A DNA stretch of 64,000 nt, taken from contig NZ_CANNEZ010000001.1 of assembly GCF_947503795.1 (NCBI RefSeq), forward strand, positions 1,169,001 to 1,233,000, read 5' to 3'. Both the position numbers and the translations under genes were made by a program. Shown here piece after piece: positions 43,228-54,767 of this stretch (its first letter is position 1; the number at the start of each line of letters is the position of its first letter). The notes beneath the pieces were generated by a model. It searched no databases. It had not been told where the DNA came from and saw only the letters and a list, made by a program, of their open reading frames with translations. Origin of the DNA: an uncultured Jannaschia sp. (GTDB lineage Bacteria > Pseudomonadota > Alphaproteobacteria > Rhodobacterales > Rhodobacteraceae).

Positions 43228-44391
43228 ATGTCGGACGCAAGCATCCCCCGCGCCATGCGGCAGCCGTTCTCGCTCAAGCTGGCGTCGAACCTGTTCCTTC
43301 TGTTCTGGCTCTTCCTCGCGGCCTTCCCGCTGGTCTGGGTGCTGGCGATGTCGTTCAAATCGCCGGTCGATGCATTCTCCTCCTCGGCGTGGAACGTCAT
43401 TCAGGGGCCGCGCACGATGTCGGATGGCAACGGCCTGTCGATCGTGGACATCGTGCTGGGGATCGGGGTCGCGTGGCTGGCGATCAAGGCCGCGACCAAG
43501 TGGCTGATGCCGATGGCGGCGGGCGAGGGGACGCTGCAGAAGATCTTCAGCTGGGCGGTCATCGCCCTGGGCTTCGCGGTCCTCTTCATCCTCGGGTTCT
43601 TCGTGGTGATGCCGTGGATCGCCGAACCGATCGAAAGCCTGCTCGGCCCGATCGGCCAGCCGATCCTCGGGCTGACGACCGAGCATTACCAAGCCGTCTG
43701 GGTCGAGAACGCCTTCTACGAGAACTTCCGCAACTCGATGATCGTCACGCTGGGTGTCGTCACCGTCTCGCTGACCGTGGGCACGCTCGCGGGTTACGGC
43801 CTCGCCCGGTCGGGCAGCACCTTCGCCTTCTGGATCCTGATCATCGCCCTGATCTTCCGCGCGCTGCCCCACTCGGTGCTGGTTGCGGGCTATCTGCCGG
43901 TCTTCATCAACTCGGCCGAGATCCTGTCACCGATCCTGGGCGAGAACGCGCCCACCCTCTACGGCCAGCCGCTGGCGGTGATCGCCGTGCTCGTCTCAAT
44001 CAACCAGCCCTTCACGATCTGGATGCTGCGCAGCTTCTTTCAAAACATTCCCGTCGATCTGGACGAAAGCGCCCGCGTCGACGGCTGCACCCATTTCCAG
44101 GCATTCCGCTGGGTCATCATGCCGGTGATGTGGCCGGGGGTCATCACGACCGGGCTCTTCAGCTTCCTTCTGGCGTATAACGACTTCCTCGTGACCTCGC
44201 TTCTGCTCGACGCGTCGAACCAGACCATGGTTCCGGCCATCGCGGGGTATTTCAACCGCGAGACGACGACCACCGATCAGGTCGAGGCGATCGCGGCGGC
44301 GGTGTCGATCACCGCACCGCTCTTCCTCTTGGTAATGATCTTCCAGCGGCAGATCGTGTCGGGCCTGACGGCGGGCGCGGTAAAAGGCTAG
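43228..44391 (+). CDS. Sugar ABC transporter permease 2 with extra membrane segments
   Basis: This 387-residue MalG-like permease has the coupling loop [22 protein letters not shown]. Ordinary partners are near 280 residues. The extra length is a block at about residues 60-135, between the first helix (ending SFKSPVDAF) and the periplasmic loop, containing two further hydrophobic helices ([14 protein letters not shown] and [23 protein letters not shown], split here). Both permeases of this importer are therefore enlarged on the outer side of the first helix. No ATPase gene follows: the stop shares CTAG with the convergent pyrD. Confidence 0.87.
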   Translation: MSDASIPRAMRQPFSLKLASNLFLLFWLFLAAFPLVWVLAMSFKSPVDAFSSSAWNVIQGPRTMSDGNGLSIVDIVLGIGVAWLAIKAATKWLMPMAAGEGTLQKIFSWAVIALGFAVLFILGFFVVMPWIAEPIESLLGPIGQPILGLTTEHYQAVWVENAFYENFRNSMIVTLGVVTVSLTVGTLAGYGLARSGSTFAFWILIIALIFRALPHSVLVAGYLPVFINSAEILSPILGENAPTLYGQPLAVIAVLVSINQPFTIWMLRSFFQNIPVDLDESARVDGCTHFQAFRWVIMPVMWPGVITTGLFSFLLAYNDFLVTSLLLDASNQTMVPAIAGYFNRETTTTDQVEAIAAAVSITAPLFLLVMIFQRQIVSGLTAGAVKG

Positions 44392-45434
44392 GTCCAGTCA
44401 CCGCGGCCCGTGCCGACGGCCGCGGCGACGTTGTCGAAGCCGTCCCGCGCGAGCAGGCGATCGAGCCCCGTCGCGATCTCTGCGGCGAGGCGCGGGCCTT
44501 CGTAAACCAACGCCGTATAAAGCTGCACCGCCGAGGCCCCGGCGCGGATCTTGTCGTAGGCCTGCCGCGCCGATCCGACCCCGCCGACCCCGATCAGCGG
44601 CATCTCCGGCAGGAGGGTCGAGAGCTGCGCCAGCACCCGCGTCGAGCGCTCGAAGAGCGGCTGACCCGAGAGACCGCCCGCCTCGGTCGCATGGCCCGCG
44701 GACAGACCCGACCGGTCCAGCGTGGTGTTCGTGGCGATGACGGCATCAACGCCCGCGCAGGCCTCCGCCAGCTCGGCCAGCTCCGCCTGCGACAGATCGG
44801 GCGAGATCTTGAGAAAGAGCGGCACCCGCCGCGGCAGCGCATCGCGCGCGGCCCTCACCCCGTCCAGCAGCGCGCGCAACGCCGCAGCACCCTGCAGGTC
44901 GCGCAACCGCTCGGTGTTGGGGCTCGAGACGTTGACGGTCGCGAAATCGACATGCGCGCCGCAGGTCGCGAGGACGCGGGCGAAGTCCTCGGCGCGGTCC
45001 GCGCTGTCCTTGTTGGCCCCGAGGTTGAGACCGATCACCGCGTCGCGCGGCCGTTCGGCCAGGCGGACGGCGATGGCGTCCATGCCGTCATTGTTGAACC
45101 CGAAGCGGTTGATCGCTGCGCGGTCCTCCGTCAGCCGGAAGAGGCGGGGGCGGGGATTGCCCGGCTGCGGGCGCGGCGTGGCGGCGCCGACTTCGATGAA
45201 CCCGAACGCGGACCCGGCCAGACCCGCCAGCGCGGTGGCGTTCTTGTCGAACCCCGCCGCAAGGCCGATCGGGTTCGGCAGCTCCAACCCGGCCACGGTC
45301 GTGCGCAACCGCTCGGAGGTGAGCGGACCGCCGCGCGGCCCCAGCCCGGCGCGGAGCGCGGCGAGCGCCAGCCCGTGCGCCCGCTCGGGGTCGAGCCGGT
45401 GCAGAAGGGCGAGGGCGACGCGCTCCGGCGTCAT
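44388..45434 (-). CDS. pyrD: Dihydroorotate dehydrogenase (quinone, class 2)
   Basis: This enzyme oxidises dihydroorotate to orotate in pyrimidine synthesis and passes electrons to membrane quinone. It has 348 residues. The N-terminal amphipathic helix ([17 protein letters not shown]) marks the membrane-bound class, and the FMN barrel follows from [22 protein letters not shown], quoted here as the family signature. The class 2 catalytic serine lies in VNVSSPNT. Its start overlaps the DUF952 stop as ATGA, so the two are coupled. The extension upstream of 45434 is a shadow. Confidence 0.94.
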   Translation of the reverse strand: MTPERVALALLHRLDPERAHGLALAALRAGLGPRGGPLTSERLRTTVAGLELPNPIGLAAGFDKNATALAGLAGSAFGFIEVGAATPRPQPGNPRPRLFRLTEDRAAINRFGFNNDGMDAIAVRLAERPRDAVIGLNLGANKDSADRAEDFARVLATCGAHVDFATVNVSSPNTERLRDLQGAAALRALLDGVRAARDALPRRVPLFLKISPDLSQAELAELAEACAGVDAVIATNTTLDRSGLSAGHATEAGGLSGQPLFERSTRVLAQLSTLLPEMPLIGVGGVGSARQAYDKIRAGASAVQLYTALVYEGPRLAAEIATGLDRLLARDGFDNVAAAVGTGRGDWT

Positions 45435-45766
45435 TCCATCCCGGCGGGAAAGTCGTGGGTGCCGTCCACCAGGGGCAGGGGCTGGGCCCACGCGACCTGG
45501 TCGCGGCGGAGCGGCGCATAGAGATGCGGGAAGTCCTCGCCGCCCCGCGACGGCTCCCAGCGCAGGTTCGGGCCAAGCGCGGTCTCGTCGACGGCGACGA
45601 GCCAGAGCCCCTCGACCCCGGCGAAGTGCTTCGCGGCCGTCTCGGCGACCTGCGCGGCGGTCGAGAAGTGGATATAGCCGTCGGCCAGGTCCACGGGCGC
45701 CCCGAGCGTCGTCTCGTCGGCCTTGAGCGCCTCCCATTCGGGCGTGCGAAAGAGCTTGTAGATCAT
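45431..45766 (-). CDS. DUF952 family protein
   Basis: This 111-residue protein has the DUF952 pattern: MIYKLF, a [19 protein letters not shown] helix, [22 protein letters not shown] and a C-terminal [12 protein letters not shown]. Members are small cytoplasmic proteins with a possible ADP-ribose or NAD-related fold, but function is not established. It is coupled to pyrD by a 4-base overlap, a pairing to note because it may be conserved in related genomes. Confidence 0.82.
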   Translation of the reverse strand: MIYKLFRTPEWEALKADETTLGAPVDLADGYIHFSTAAQVAETAAKHFAGVEGLWLVAVDETALGPNLRWEPSRGGEDFPHLYAPLRRDQVAWAQPLPLVDGTHDFPAGME

Positions 45767-45885
45767 GGATCGGGCAGATGCCCGCGCGTCGACGCGGCGT
45801 CAAGCGCGGGCTGCCGCATATCGCTTTGACAGACCCCCGCCTTGCGCGCACCATCGCGCCATCCAACCTGAGGGGGTTTCTTTCG

Positions 45886-47463
45886 ATGAACCGTTATCTG
45901 ACCGCCGTTGCCACCCTGGCCATCACCGCGGGCACCGCCGCCGCCGACGGGCATGCGGCCTACACGCTGAACATCCTGCATATCAACGATCTGCACAGCC
46001 GGATCGAGCCGATCAACCGCTTCGACAGCACCTGTTCGGCCGAGGACGACGCGGCGGGTGAATGCTTCGGCGGCGTGGCCCGGATCAAGACCTTCATGGA
46101 CGGCAAGCGCGCCGAGCTGGAGGGCGAGAACGTCATCGTGCTTGATGCGGGCGACCAATTCCAGGGTTCGTTGATGTACACGACCTACAAGGGTGACGTG
46201 GAAGCCGAGATGATGAACGCCATCGGATTCGATGCGATGGCCGTGGGCAATCACGAGTTCGACGACGGCCCCGAGCAGCTGGCCGAGTTTGCCGGCGAAG
46301 TGGATGTGCCGATCATCTCGGGCAACCTCGATCTCAGCCAGTCGAACGTGCTGGGCGAAGATCAGGTCGCTGACCACATCGTCCTCGAGGTCGGCGGCGA
46401 GCGGATCGGGATCATCTCGGCGCTGGCGACCGACACGGTGGAGACCTCGAGCCCCGGGCCGAGCGTCATCTTCCAGGATGAGATCGAGGCGTTGCAGGCC
46501 GATGTCGACGCGCTGACCGCCGATGGCGTCACCAAGATCATCGCGCTGACCCATGTCGGCCTGCCGATGGATCGCCGGATCGCCGAGAACGTCACCGGCC
46601 TCGACGCGATCGTCGGCGGCCACAGCCACACGCTCTTCTCGAACACCGAGGAGGGGGCCGAGGCCTATCCCACGATGGTCAACGACGTGCCCATCGTGCA
46701 GGCCTATGCCTATTCCAAGTATGTCGGCCACCTCGTGCTGGCGTTCGATGCCGAAGGCAATGTGATCTCGGCGGAAGGCGACACCAACCTGATCGACGCA
46801 TCGGTCGAGGCGGACGAGGCCATCGCGGCCCGGATCGCCGAACTCGCCGGTCCCATCGAGGAGCTGAAGTCGCGCGTCATCGGTGAGGCGACGGATGTGA
46901 TCGAAGGCTCGCGCGAGGTCTGCCGGGCGATGGAATGCGCCATGGGCAACCTCGTGGCCGACGCCATGCTCGACCGCGTGGCCGATCAGGGCATCGTCGT
47001 GGCGATCGCCAATGGTGGCGGTCTGCGCGCATCCATCGACGCGGGCGAGATCACCATGGGCGAAGTCCTGACGGTGCTGCCGTTCCAGAACACGCTGGCC
47101 ACCTTTACCGCGACCGGCGAGACGATCCTCGCCGCGCTCGAGAACGGGGTCAGCGAAGTCGCTGACGGTGCCGGCCGCTTCCCGCAGGTCGCGGGCATGT
47201 CATATGCCTTCGACGCGGCCGCCGAACCCGGCAGCCGGATCAGCGACGTGATGATCGGCGGCGAGCCCCTCGATCCGGCGGCGACCTACGGCGTGGCGAC
47301 GAACAACTACGTTCGCAACGGTGGCGACGGCTACGGGATGTTCTCGGATGCCGAGGATGCCTATGATTTCGGGCCGGGCCTCGAGGTCGTGGTTGCCGAC
47401 TACATCGCGGCACAGGGCGGAAGCTACACGCCGGCCACCGATGGGCGCATCGTGGCCAAGTGA
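45886..47463 (+). CDS. Secreted 5'-nucleotidase/UshA-family phosphoesterase
   Basis: This 525-residue exported enzyme removes phosphate from nucleotides or nucleotide sugars. A signal peptide (residues 1-20, ending TAAADG) is followed by the calcineurin-like domain with the metal motifs [34 protein letters not shown] and GGHSHTLF. The C-terminal nucleotide-binding domain contains [11 protein letters not shown] and [17 protein letters not shown] precedes the ATG. A strong terminator follows. Substrate preference is not determinable; phosphate or nucleoside scavenging is the likely role. Confidence 0.92.
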   Translation: MNRYLTAVATLAITAGTAAADGHAAYTLNILHINDLHSRIEPINRFDSTCSAEDDAAGECFGGVARIKTFMDGKRAELEGENVIVLDAGDQFQGSLMYTTYKGDVEAEMMNAIGFDAMAVGNHEFDDGPEQLAEFAGEVDVPIISGNLDLSQSNVLGEDQVADHIVLEVGGERIGIISALATDTVETSSPGPSVIFQDEIEALQADVDALTADGVTKIIALTHVGLPMDRRIAENVTGLDAIVGGHSHTLFSNTEEGAEAYPTMVNDVPIVQAYAYSKYVGHLVLAFDAEGNVISAEGDTNLIDASVEADEAIAARIAELAGPIEELKSRVIGEATDVIEGSREVCRAMECAMGNLVADAMLDRVADQGIVVAIANGGGLRASIDAGEITMGEVLTVLPFQNTLATFTATGETILAALENGVSEVADGAGRFPQVAGMSYAFDAAAEPGSRISDVMIGGEPLDPAATYGVATNNYVRNGGDGYGMFSDAEDAYDFGPGLEVVVADYIAAQGGSYTPATDGRIVAK

Positions 47464-47497
47464 CCGCAATGCCCTGATTTAAAGGGTATTTGAAGAA

Positions 47498-47533
47498 CCG
47501 CATGCCGGGCCATTGGTCCGGCATGCGGCTTTC
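47498..47533 (+). terminator. Rho-independent terminator after the 5'-nucleotidase gene
   Basis: CCGCATGCCGG (47498-47508) and CCGGCATGCGG (47518-47528) are perfect 11-base arms around a 9-base loop, followed by CTTTCC. It lies 34 bases past the stop. Confidence 0.75.
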
Positions 47534-47625
47534 CAGCTTGCTGATTGGAGTTGACCCTGTTACGTCTGCAAAGGCGGCGTTGCGTAACTGGCAGGGTCGC
47601 GGCGCATTACGATCAGGATCGTGAC

Positions 47626-48729
47626 ATGCTGGCTGCCACCCCATTCAATCAGATCGAGCGGCTGGCCGCGATCCGGCGCTATGACCTGGGGACCCAGCAT
47701 CATTCCGGCGTGTTCGACGGGATGGTCGAACTGGCCGCCCAGATTTGCGATTGCCCCATCGCACTCGTCTCCATCGTGCACGAGGCCGATCAGCGGTTCG
47801 AGGCGCGCTGCGGCGTCGATCTCGACAGCACGGCGCTCGACAGTTCGATCTGCAGCCACGCGATCCTCCAGGAAGACCTTCTGGAAATCCCCGACACCCG
47901 GCTCGACCCGCGCACACGCGACAACCCCTTGGTGACGAACCCCGACGATCCGCTTCGCTTTTACGCGGGGGCCCAGATCGTGACGAATACGGGCATCGTG
48001 CTGGGTACGCTCTGCGTTCTCGACCGCGTGCCGCGCACGCTGTCGAAGCGGCAACGGCGGGGGCTCGAAGTTCTGGCCGGCCAGATCATGCGGCGGCTCG
48101 AACTGCACGAGGCGATGCGCCAGCAGGACGTCCTCCGGCGCGAGGTCGATCACCGCGTCAAGAACAGCCTCGCCAACGTCACCGTGCTGACACGCATGGC
48201 CGCCCGCCAGGCCGTCAGCGAGGAGACGCGGACCGCGCTGGCCTCGGTCGAGCGGCGTATCCAGGTGATGGTCGAGCTGCATGCCGATCTCTACCAGACC
48301 GACGAGCCCGAAAAGCCGATCGCTCTGGACGGCTATCTCGGCCGCATCACGCGGCACCTACAGGCCGCCGCGCCGTCGCAGGTCGAGCTGATCGCCGAAT
48401 TCGAGCCGCTTTCGCTGGTCTCCCGCCAGGCCTCCGCTCTGGGCGTGCTGGTCAACGAACTGGCGAGCAATTCGTGCAAGCACGCCTTTCCCGACGGACG
48501 CGCGGGACAGGTCCATCTGCGCGGCGCGATCGAGGGTGGCAACCGCTACATCATTATCTGCGAGGATGACGGCATCGGCCAGGCCGCCCAGCCACCCTTG
48601 GGCGAGCGGTCGGGCCTCGGGCTTCGGATCATGCAGGCCTCGGCCACCCAGCTTGGCGGCGAGTTGAAGCTGAGCGCCGGGCCGACCGGCTATCGCGGCG
48701 TGCTGGAGTTTCCGCTCTCCGGGCTGTGA
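47626..48729 (+). CDS. GAF-domain sensor histidine kinase (HisKA_2/HWE type)
   Basis: This 367-residue cytoplasmic kinase has an N-terminal GAF domain (about 25-165, with cysteines at 41, 43, 62 and 76 that could bind a ligand) and a HisKA_2 module with likely phosphoacceptor His176 in EVDHRVKNSLA. The ATPase domain follows: LVNELASNSCKHAF, CEDDGIGQ and GLGLRIM. There is no receiver domain and no response regulator gene beside it. AGGA is 9 bases before the ATG; the TTG at 47545 is an unlikely longer start. The signal sensed is unknown. Confidence 0.87.
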   Translation: MLAATPFNQIERLAAIRRYDLGTQHHSGVFDGMVELAAQICDCPIALVSIVHEADQRFEARCGVDLDSTALDSSICSHAILQEDLLEIPDTRLDPRTRDNPLVTNPDDPLRFYAGAQIVTNTGIVLGTLCVLDRVPRTLSKRQRRGLEVLAGQIMRRLELHEAMRQQDVLRREVDHRVKNSLANVTVLTRMAARQAVSEETRTALASVERRIQVMVELHADLYQTDEPEKPIALDGYLGRITRHLQAAAPSQVELIAEFEPLSLVSRQASALGVLVNELASNSCKHAFPDGRAGQVHLRGAIEGGNRYIIICEDDGIGQAAQPPLGERSGLGLRIMQASATQLGGELKLSAGPTGYRGVLEFPLSGL

Positions 48730-48733
48730 CGCG

Positions 48734-49387
48734 ATGTGCGGCCGCTACGCCCTGACCTTGCCCCATGACGCGATGGCGCAGGCCTTCGCGGCGAAACCGG
48801 CGAACGATCTGCCGGACATCCCCAACTACAACGTCTGCCCGACCGTGCAGGTGCCGGTCGTCGTCGCGGGCCGCCGCCTCGTCTCGATGCGCTGGGGGTT
48901 CCTGCCGCATTGGTACGACACGCCCACCGACGGGCCACTCATCATAAACGCGCGGGCCGAGACGATCGCCGAGAAGCCGGCCTTCCGCGCGGCGGTGCGC
49001 GAGCGGCGATGCCTCGTGCCCGCGACGGGGTTCTACGAATGGACCAAGGGACCGGACGGCGCGCGGCTGCCGTGGTATTTCCACCCGGTCGAGGCGGAGA
49101 TGATGGTCTTCGCGGGCATCTGGCAGGACTGGGGCGCGGATCGCATGCCGACCTGCGCCATCGTGAGCTGCGCCGCCGGGCCGACCATGGCCGAGATCCA
49201 TCACCGCGAGCCGGTCACGCTGGACCCGGCCGACTGGGGCCTCTGGCTGGGCGAGCAAGGGACGGGCGCCGCGCCCCTGATGCGGGCCGCGCCCGAGGGT
49301 CGGATCGCACGCTACCGCGTGGCGCCGACGGTCAACTCGAACCGCGCGACGGGCCCCGAGCTGATCGACCCGCTGATCGAGGATTAG
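48734..49387 (+). CDS. SOS response-associated peptidase (SRAP/HMCES family)
   Basis: This 217-residue protein matches the SRAP family, which crosslinks to abasic sites in single-stranded DNA through Cys2 and protects them. It begins MCGRYALT. Other conserved residues lie in IINARAET, ATGFYEWTK and AEIHHREPV. It lies 4 bases after the GAF kinase stop, so the two could be on one transcript. No SOS box was seen before it. Its stop overlaps the convergent SOUL gene. Confidence 0.92.
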   Translation: MCGRYALTLPHDAMAQAFAAKPANDLPDIPNYNVCPTVQVPVVVAGRRLVSMRWGFLPHWYDTPTDGPLIINARAETIAEKPAFRAAVRERRCLVPATGFYEWTKGPDGARLPWYFHPVEAEMMVFAGIWQDWGADRMPTCAIVSCAAGPTMAEIHHREPVTLDPADWGLWLGEQGTGAAPLMRAAPEGRIARYRVAPTVNSNRATGPELIDPLIED

Positions 49388-49998
49388 TCCGCCACCGCGA
49401 TCCGAACCTCGTGCAGCTTGAAGGGCGCGGGCGTCACCGGCGGATCGTAGGAGGCGAACTCCACCGCGCCGTCGGCGGTCCAACCCTGCGCGGCCACATG
49501 CGCGCGCAGCGCCGCGGCCTTGCTTCGCAGCACCTCGTCGGTCGCGGCCCCCTTGAATGACAGCACTGCGACAGTGCGGGCCGGCACCTCGCGGATCGAG
49601 ACGCGGGGGTCACGGGGGCGGGGCAGGGTGTCGATCGTCCACTCGGCCGGCATGACGAAGCGCATCGTGTAGGCCTCCGCGCCCGTTGGATCGTCCGTGA
49701 CCGAAAGGCCCTCGGGTGCCAGCTGGACGGGCGTGGTCATGTCGATCTCGGGGCCATCGCGCTCGGAGGCGAAGATATACGCGGCCAGCCGCGGGAAGAG
49801 GTCGTCGTCGACCTCGGACTTGGTGCCGGTCGCGGTCGTCTCGGCGACGATCTGGGCCGCGTAGCGCCGCAACTCGACCTCGCCCTCGGAGGACAGCACC
49901 TCGTAGGCCGGGCTTTCGGTTCGGTCCCGCGCGGTGGCGGGCGCCACGATATGCAGGCCGAGATCGAGCATCTGCTCGAGCGCCGTGGAGATCTTCAT
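49384..49998 (-). CDS. SOUL-family heme-binding protein
   Basis: This 204-residue protein has the SOUL/HEBP pattern: YEVLSSEGEVELRRYAAQIVAET, FPRLAAYIFASERDG, IDMTTPVQLAP and RFVMPAEWTIDTLPRP, each a family block. Such proteins bind heme or related tetrapyrroles. No signal peptide is clear; residues 8-20 are only mildly hydrophobic. The ATG at 49998 is used because the earlier in-frame start adds only charged residues. A physiological role is not established. Confidence 0.86.
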   Translation of the reverse strand: MKISTALEQMLDLGLHIVAPATARDRTESPAYEVLSSEGEVELRRYAAQIVAETTATGTKSEVDDDLFPRLAAYIFASERDGPEIDMTTPVQLAPEGLSVTDDPTGAEAYTMRFVMPAEWTIDTLPRPRDPRVSIREVPARTVAVLSFKGAATDEVLRSKAAALRAHVAAQGWTADGAVEFASYDPPVTPAPFKLHEVRIAVAD

Positions 49999-50303
49999 GC
50001 CGTGGTCCTCGCGCGGGTCAGGGGTCTCGAGCACAAGCCGCGGGCCCCCGGCGCGGTTCCAACCGATAGCACTAGCCGGATGTGGAGCGACCCGCGCGTG
50101 ACGCGCGGGCCGACCAGTCTTCAGGGAGAGAGGGTTCGGTTCAGCCGGGGGACCGTCAAAGGGGGAGGATGCTGATCAACCCCGGCCCGAACCGTTGCCT
50201 TGGTTAATAAACTGCTACTGCAATGTGGCGCGATTGCGGCGCATGTGGGGTCAATCCGCGACAATGCGCCGTTCTCTGCGCATTGTCCCGATAAGCGCAA
50301 CAT
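49999..50303. other. Intergenic region with nested inverted repeats
   Basis: This 305-base region lies between the SOUL start and the thrS stop, both on the minus strand. It holds a 9-base palindrome (CCCGCGCGT at 50091 with ACGCGCGGG at 50101) and a nested structure: GGTTCGG (50033... see 50133-50139) pairs with CCGAACC (50187-50193), and CCGGGG (50145-50150) with CCCCGG (50180-50185). It also has an AT-rich patch, TTAATAAAC near 50204. It may hold the thrS terminator, the SOUL promoter or a structured RNA. Confidence 0.45.
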
Positions 50304-52250
50304 TCAGGCGAGGTCCGGCGGCGTCGCCTCGCGGCCCAGCATCGCCACCACCTCGTCCAGCCCCAGAACCTCGGTCCGCTTCTCGCCCAAGCGACGCAGG
50401 GTGACGGTCCGGTCCTCGACCTCCTGCCGCCCGATGGCGAGGATCGCGGGGACCTTGCCCAACGAGTGCTCGCGCACCTTGTAGTTGATCTTCTCGTTGC
50501 GGATGTCCGCTTCGGCCCGCACGCCCGCCTTCGTCAGCGCGGCGACCACCTCGGCCACGTAATCGTCTGCCTCCGACACGATCGACGCCACCACGACCTG
50601 CCGTGGGGCCAGCCAGAACGGCAGACGGCCCGAGGAGTTCTCGATCAGGATGCCGATGAACCGCTCGAACGAGCCGAGGCACGCGCGGTGCAGCATATAG
50701 GGCCGGTGCTTGTCGCCATCCTCGCCCACATAGGTGGCGCCCAGCCGCTCGGGCAGGTTGGGATCGACCTGGAAGGTGCCGCATTGCCAGACGCGGCCGA
50801 TGGCGTCGGTCAGGTAGAAATCGAGCTTCGGGCCATAGAACGCGCCATCGCCCTCCTCGACGCGGTAAGGCGCGCCGACCGACTTGATCGCCGATTCAAG
50901 TGCGCCCTCGACATGGTCCCAGGCCTCGTCCGTGCCGACACGCTTCTCGGGCCGGGTCGCGAAGGCGATGTCGAACGTCTCGAAGCCCAGATCCTTGTAG
51001 ACCGACGCGAGGAACGTGATGAACTTGGCGCATTCCGCCTCGATCTGGTCCTCGGTGCAGAAGATATGCGCGTCATCCTGCGTAAAGCCGCGGACGCGCA
51101 TGATGCCGTGCAGCGCACCCGACGGCTCGTAGCGCGAACAGGACCCGAACTCGGCCATTCGGAGCGGCAGGTCGCGATAGGATTTCAGGCCCTGGTTGTA
51201 GACCTGCACGTGGCACGGGCAGTTCATGGGCTTGAGCGCATTGATCGCCTTTTCGCGCGCGTGCTCCTCGTCCACCTCGACGATGAACATGTGGTCCTGG
51301 TACTTGTCCCAGTGGCCCGACGCCTCCCAGAGCTTGCGGTCCACAACCTGCGGCGTGTTCACTTCGACATAGCCATCAGCACGCTGCTTGCGGCGCATGT
51401 AGTCCTGCAGCGTCGTGTAGATCGTCCAGCCGTTCGGGTGCCAGAAGACCTGGCCCGGCGCCTCCTCCTGCATGTGGTAGAGGTCCATCTCACGGCCCAG
51501 GCGGCGGTGATCGCGCGCCTCGGCCTCCTCGAGAAACTTCTGATGCGCCTTGAGGTCGTCGCGGTTGCGGAACGCGATGCCGTAGATGCGCTGAAGCTGC
51601 GGCCGGTCGCTGTCGCCCAGCCAATAGGCCGAGGATACGCGGGTCAGCTTGAAGGCGTCCGACGGGATCTGGCCCGTGTGCTGCAGATGCGGCCCGCGGC
51701 AGAGATCCTGCCAGTCGCCGTGCCAATACATCCGGATCGGCTCGTCGCCCGGAATGCGGTCCAGAAGCTCGACCTTGAAGGGCTCGTTCGCCGCCTCGTA
51801 ATGGGCGCGGGCGCGGTCGCGCGGCCAGACCTCGGTGCGGACGGGGTCGCGGGCGGCGATGATGCGCCTCATTTCGGCCTCGATCTGGCCGAGATCCTCG
51901 GGCGTGAAGGGTTCGGCGCGGTCGAAATCGTAGAACCAGCCGAAGTCGCGGACCGGGCCGATCGTGACCTTCACGTCGGGCCAGATCGCCTGCACGGCGC
52001 GCGCCATGACATGTGCCAGGTCGTGGCGGATCAGCTCGAGCGCCGGGGCCTCGTCCTGCATCGTGTTGATGGCGATCTTCGCATCCGTCTCGATGGGCCA
52101 GGCCAGGTCCCAATGCAAGCCGTTCACCTGCGCAGAGATGGCCTTCTTCGACAGGGATTTCGAGATGTCGGCTGCCACTTCGCCGGGCGTGATGCCGGCG
52201 GGCACATCGCGCGAATTGCCATCGGGAAAGGTGAGGGTGATCTGGGACAT
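50304..52250 (-). CDS. thrS: Threonyl-tRNA synthetase
   Basis: This 648-residue class II synthetase charges tRNA-Thr. The N-terminal TGS domain ([16 protein letters not shown]) and editing domain ([11 protein letters not shown]) precede the catalytic core, whose zinc site includes MNCPCHV and whose motif 2 and 3 regions follow ([28 protein letters not shown]). The anticodon-binding domain ends the protein. The ATG at 52250 has GAGGA before it. The AT-poor leader shows no obvious T-box, as expected for a proteobacterium. Confidence 0.96.
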   Translation of the reverse strand: MSQITLTFPDGNSRDVPAGITPGEVAADISKSLSKKAISAQVNGLHWDLAWPIETDAKIAINTMQDEAPALELIRHDLAHVMARAVQAIWPDVKVTIGPVRDFGWFYDFDRAEPFTPEDLGQIEAEMRRIIAARDPVRTEVWPRDRARAHYEAANEPFKVELLDRIPGDEPIRMYWHGDWQDLCRGPHLQHTGQIPSDAFKLTRVSSAYWLGDSDRPQLQRIYGIAFRNRDDLKAHQKFLEEAEARDHRRLGREMDLYHMQEEAPGQVFWHPNGWTIYTTLQDYMRRKQRADGYVEVNTPQVVDRKLWEASGHWDKYQDHMFIVEVDEEHAREKAINALKPMNCPCHVQVYNQGLKSYRDLPLRMAEFGSCSRYEPSGALHGIMRVRGFTQDDAHIFCTEDQIEAECAKFITFLASVYKDLGFETFDIAFATRPEKRVGTDEAWDHVEGALESAIKSVGAPYRVEEGDGAFYGPKLDFYLTDAIGRVWQCGTFQVDPNLPERLGATYVGEDGDKHRPYMLHRACLGSFERFIGILIENSSGRLPFWLAPRQVVVASIVSEADDYVAEVVAALTKAGVRAEADIRNEKINYKVREHSLGKVPAILAIGRQEVEDRTVTLRRLGEKRTEVLGLDEVVAMLGREATPPDLA

Positions 52251-52400
52251 GTCTGTCCTCCTCGTCGGTTCGGCGCCCACGGAACGCCCGGTTGCGGGTA
52301 TGTCGTGGGGGCGTTCTGGCGGCGAGGTTGATCCGCGTCAAGGCGGGTGGGCGCGGGCGCGTGGCAGATGTGGCGCCCCGACCCGAGAAGGAGCCCTGCC

Positions 52401-53234
52401 ATGGGACCGATCATCGCCGCCACGGACCTCAGCGCCAGGTCCGACCTCGCGCTTCGGCGCGCCGCCGTCCTCGCCGAACGGCTGGGGGCCGCGCTCCATA
52501 TCGTGCACGTAATCGATGACGACCTGCCCGCCGCCATCCTGCAGCGCCGCTCCGAGGAGGCCGAGGCAGAGCTGCGCGCGCGGGTGCAGGGCGACGCGAT
52601 CCTGAAGGCCGAGGCGCCGCGGATCGACGTCGAGGCGGGCCAGGTTGCCAAGCTTCTGGGCCGGATCGCCGCCGATCGTGGCGCGTCGCTGGTGGTGGTC
52701 GGCTCGCATCGCGACCGGGGCCTTGCCGAGCTGGTCGGCTCGCCCGCGCTGTCGCGTCTGATGCGCGCGGTCGCGGTCCCGATCCTCGTGGCGGTGGAGC
52801 CGGCGACGCGGCTCTATACCCGCGCCGTGGCGGGCTGGGATTTCTCGCCCGCGAGCACGAGCGCCATGAAGCTGGCAAAGGCGCTGGCTCCGCTCGAACA
52901 TGTCACGCTGCTCCATGCCTGGGCCGACATGGTGACAGGCGCGCCCTATGCGGTCGACCTTGCCAGCCCCGGCCAGCAACAGCGGCTGGAGGAGGCGCTG
53001 GATCAGGCGGTGGCCGGGCTCAAGGCCGACGCACCGGATCTCGAAGTCGCGCGCGAGGCGCTGATCGCGGCCCCCGCGCAGGCGCTGATCGAGGCGGCCG
53101 CGTCGAGCGGCGCCGACCTCATCGTCGTGGGCCGCCATGCACGCGCGGGGCTGGCGCGTTTTCTTCTGGGCGAGACGGCCGAACGGGTGGCGCTCCATGC
53201 GCCCTGCGATGTGCTGATCGCGCCACCGGACTGA
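52401..53234 (+). CDS. Universal stress protein with two UspA domains
   Basis: This 277-residue protein is a tandem UspA fold. The first half has IIAATDLSARSDLALRRA and the nucleotide-loop pattern VVGSHRDRGLAELVGSPALSR; the second half has AGWDFSPASTSAMKLAKAL and VVGRHARAGLARFLLGETAER. Such proteins bind ATP and help cells survive starvation or respiratory stress. AAGGAG sits 6 bases before the ATG. It is divergent from thrS. Which stress induces it is not visible in the promoter. Confidence 0.9.
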   Translation: MGPIIAATDLSARSDLALRRAAVLAERLGAALHIVHVIDDDLPAAILQRRSEEAEAELRARVQGDAILKAEAPRIDVEAGQVAKLLGRIAADRGASLVVVGSHRDRGLAELVGSPALSRLMRAVAVPILVAVEPATRLYTRAVAGWDFSPASTSAMKLAKALAPLEHVTLLHAWADMVTGAPYAVDLASPGQQQRLEEALDQAVAGLKADAPDLEVAREALIAAPAQALIEAAASSGADLIVVGRHARAGLARFLLGETAERVALHAPCDVLIAPPD

Positions 53235-53273
53235 CGTCGCACGCGCGGGGTTTCCATCGCGGGCGGGGGGTGA

Positions 53274-54764
<1,491 letters not shown>

Positions 54765-54767
54765 CCC

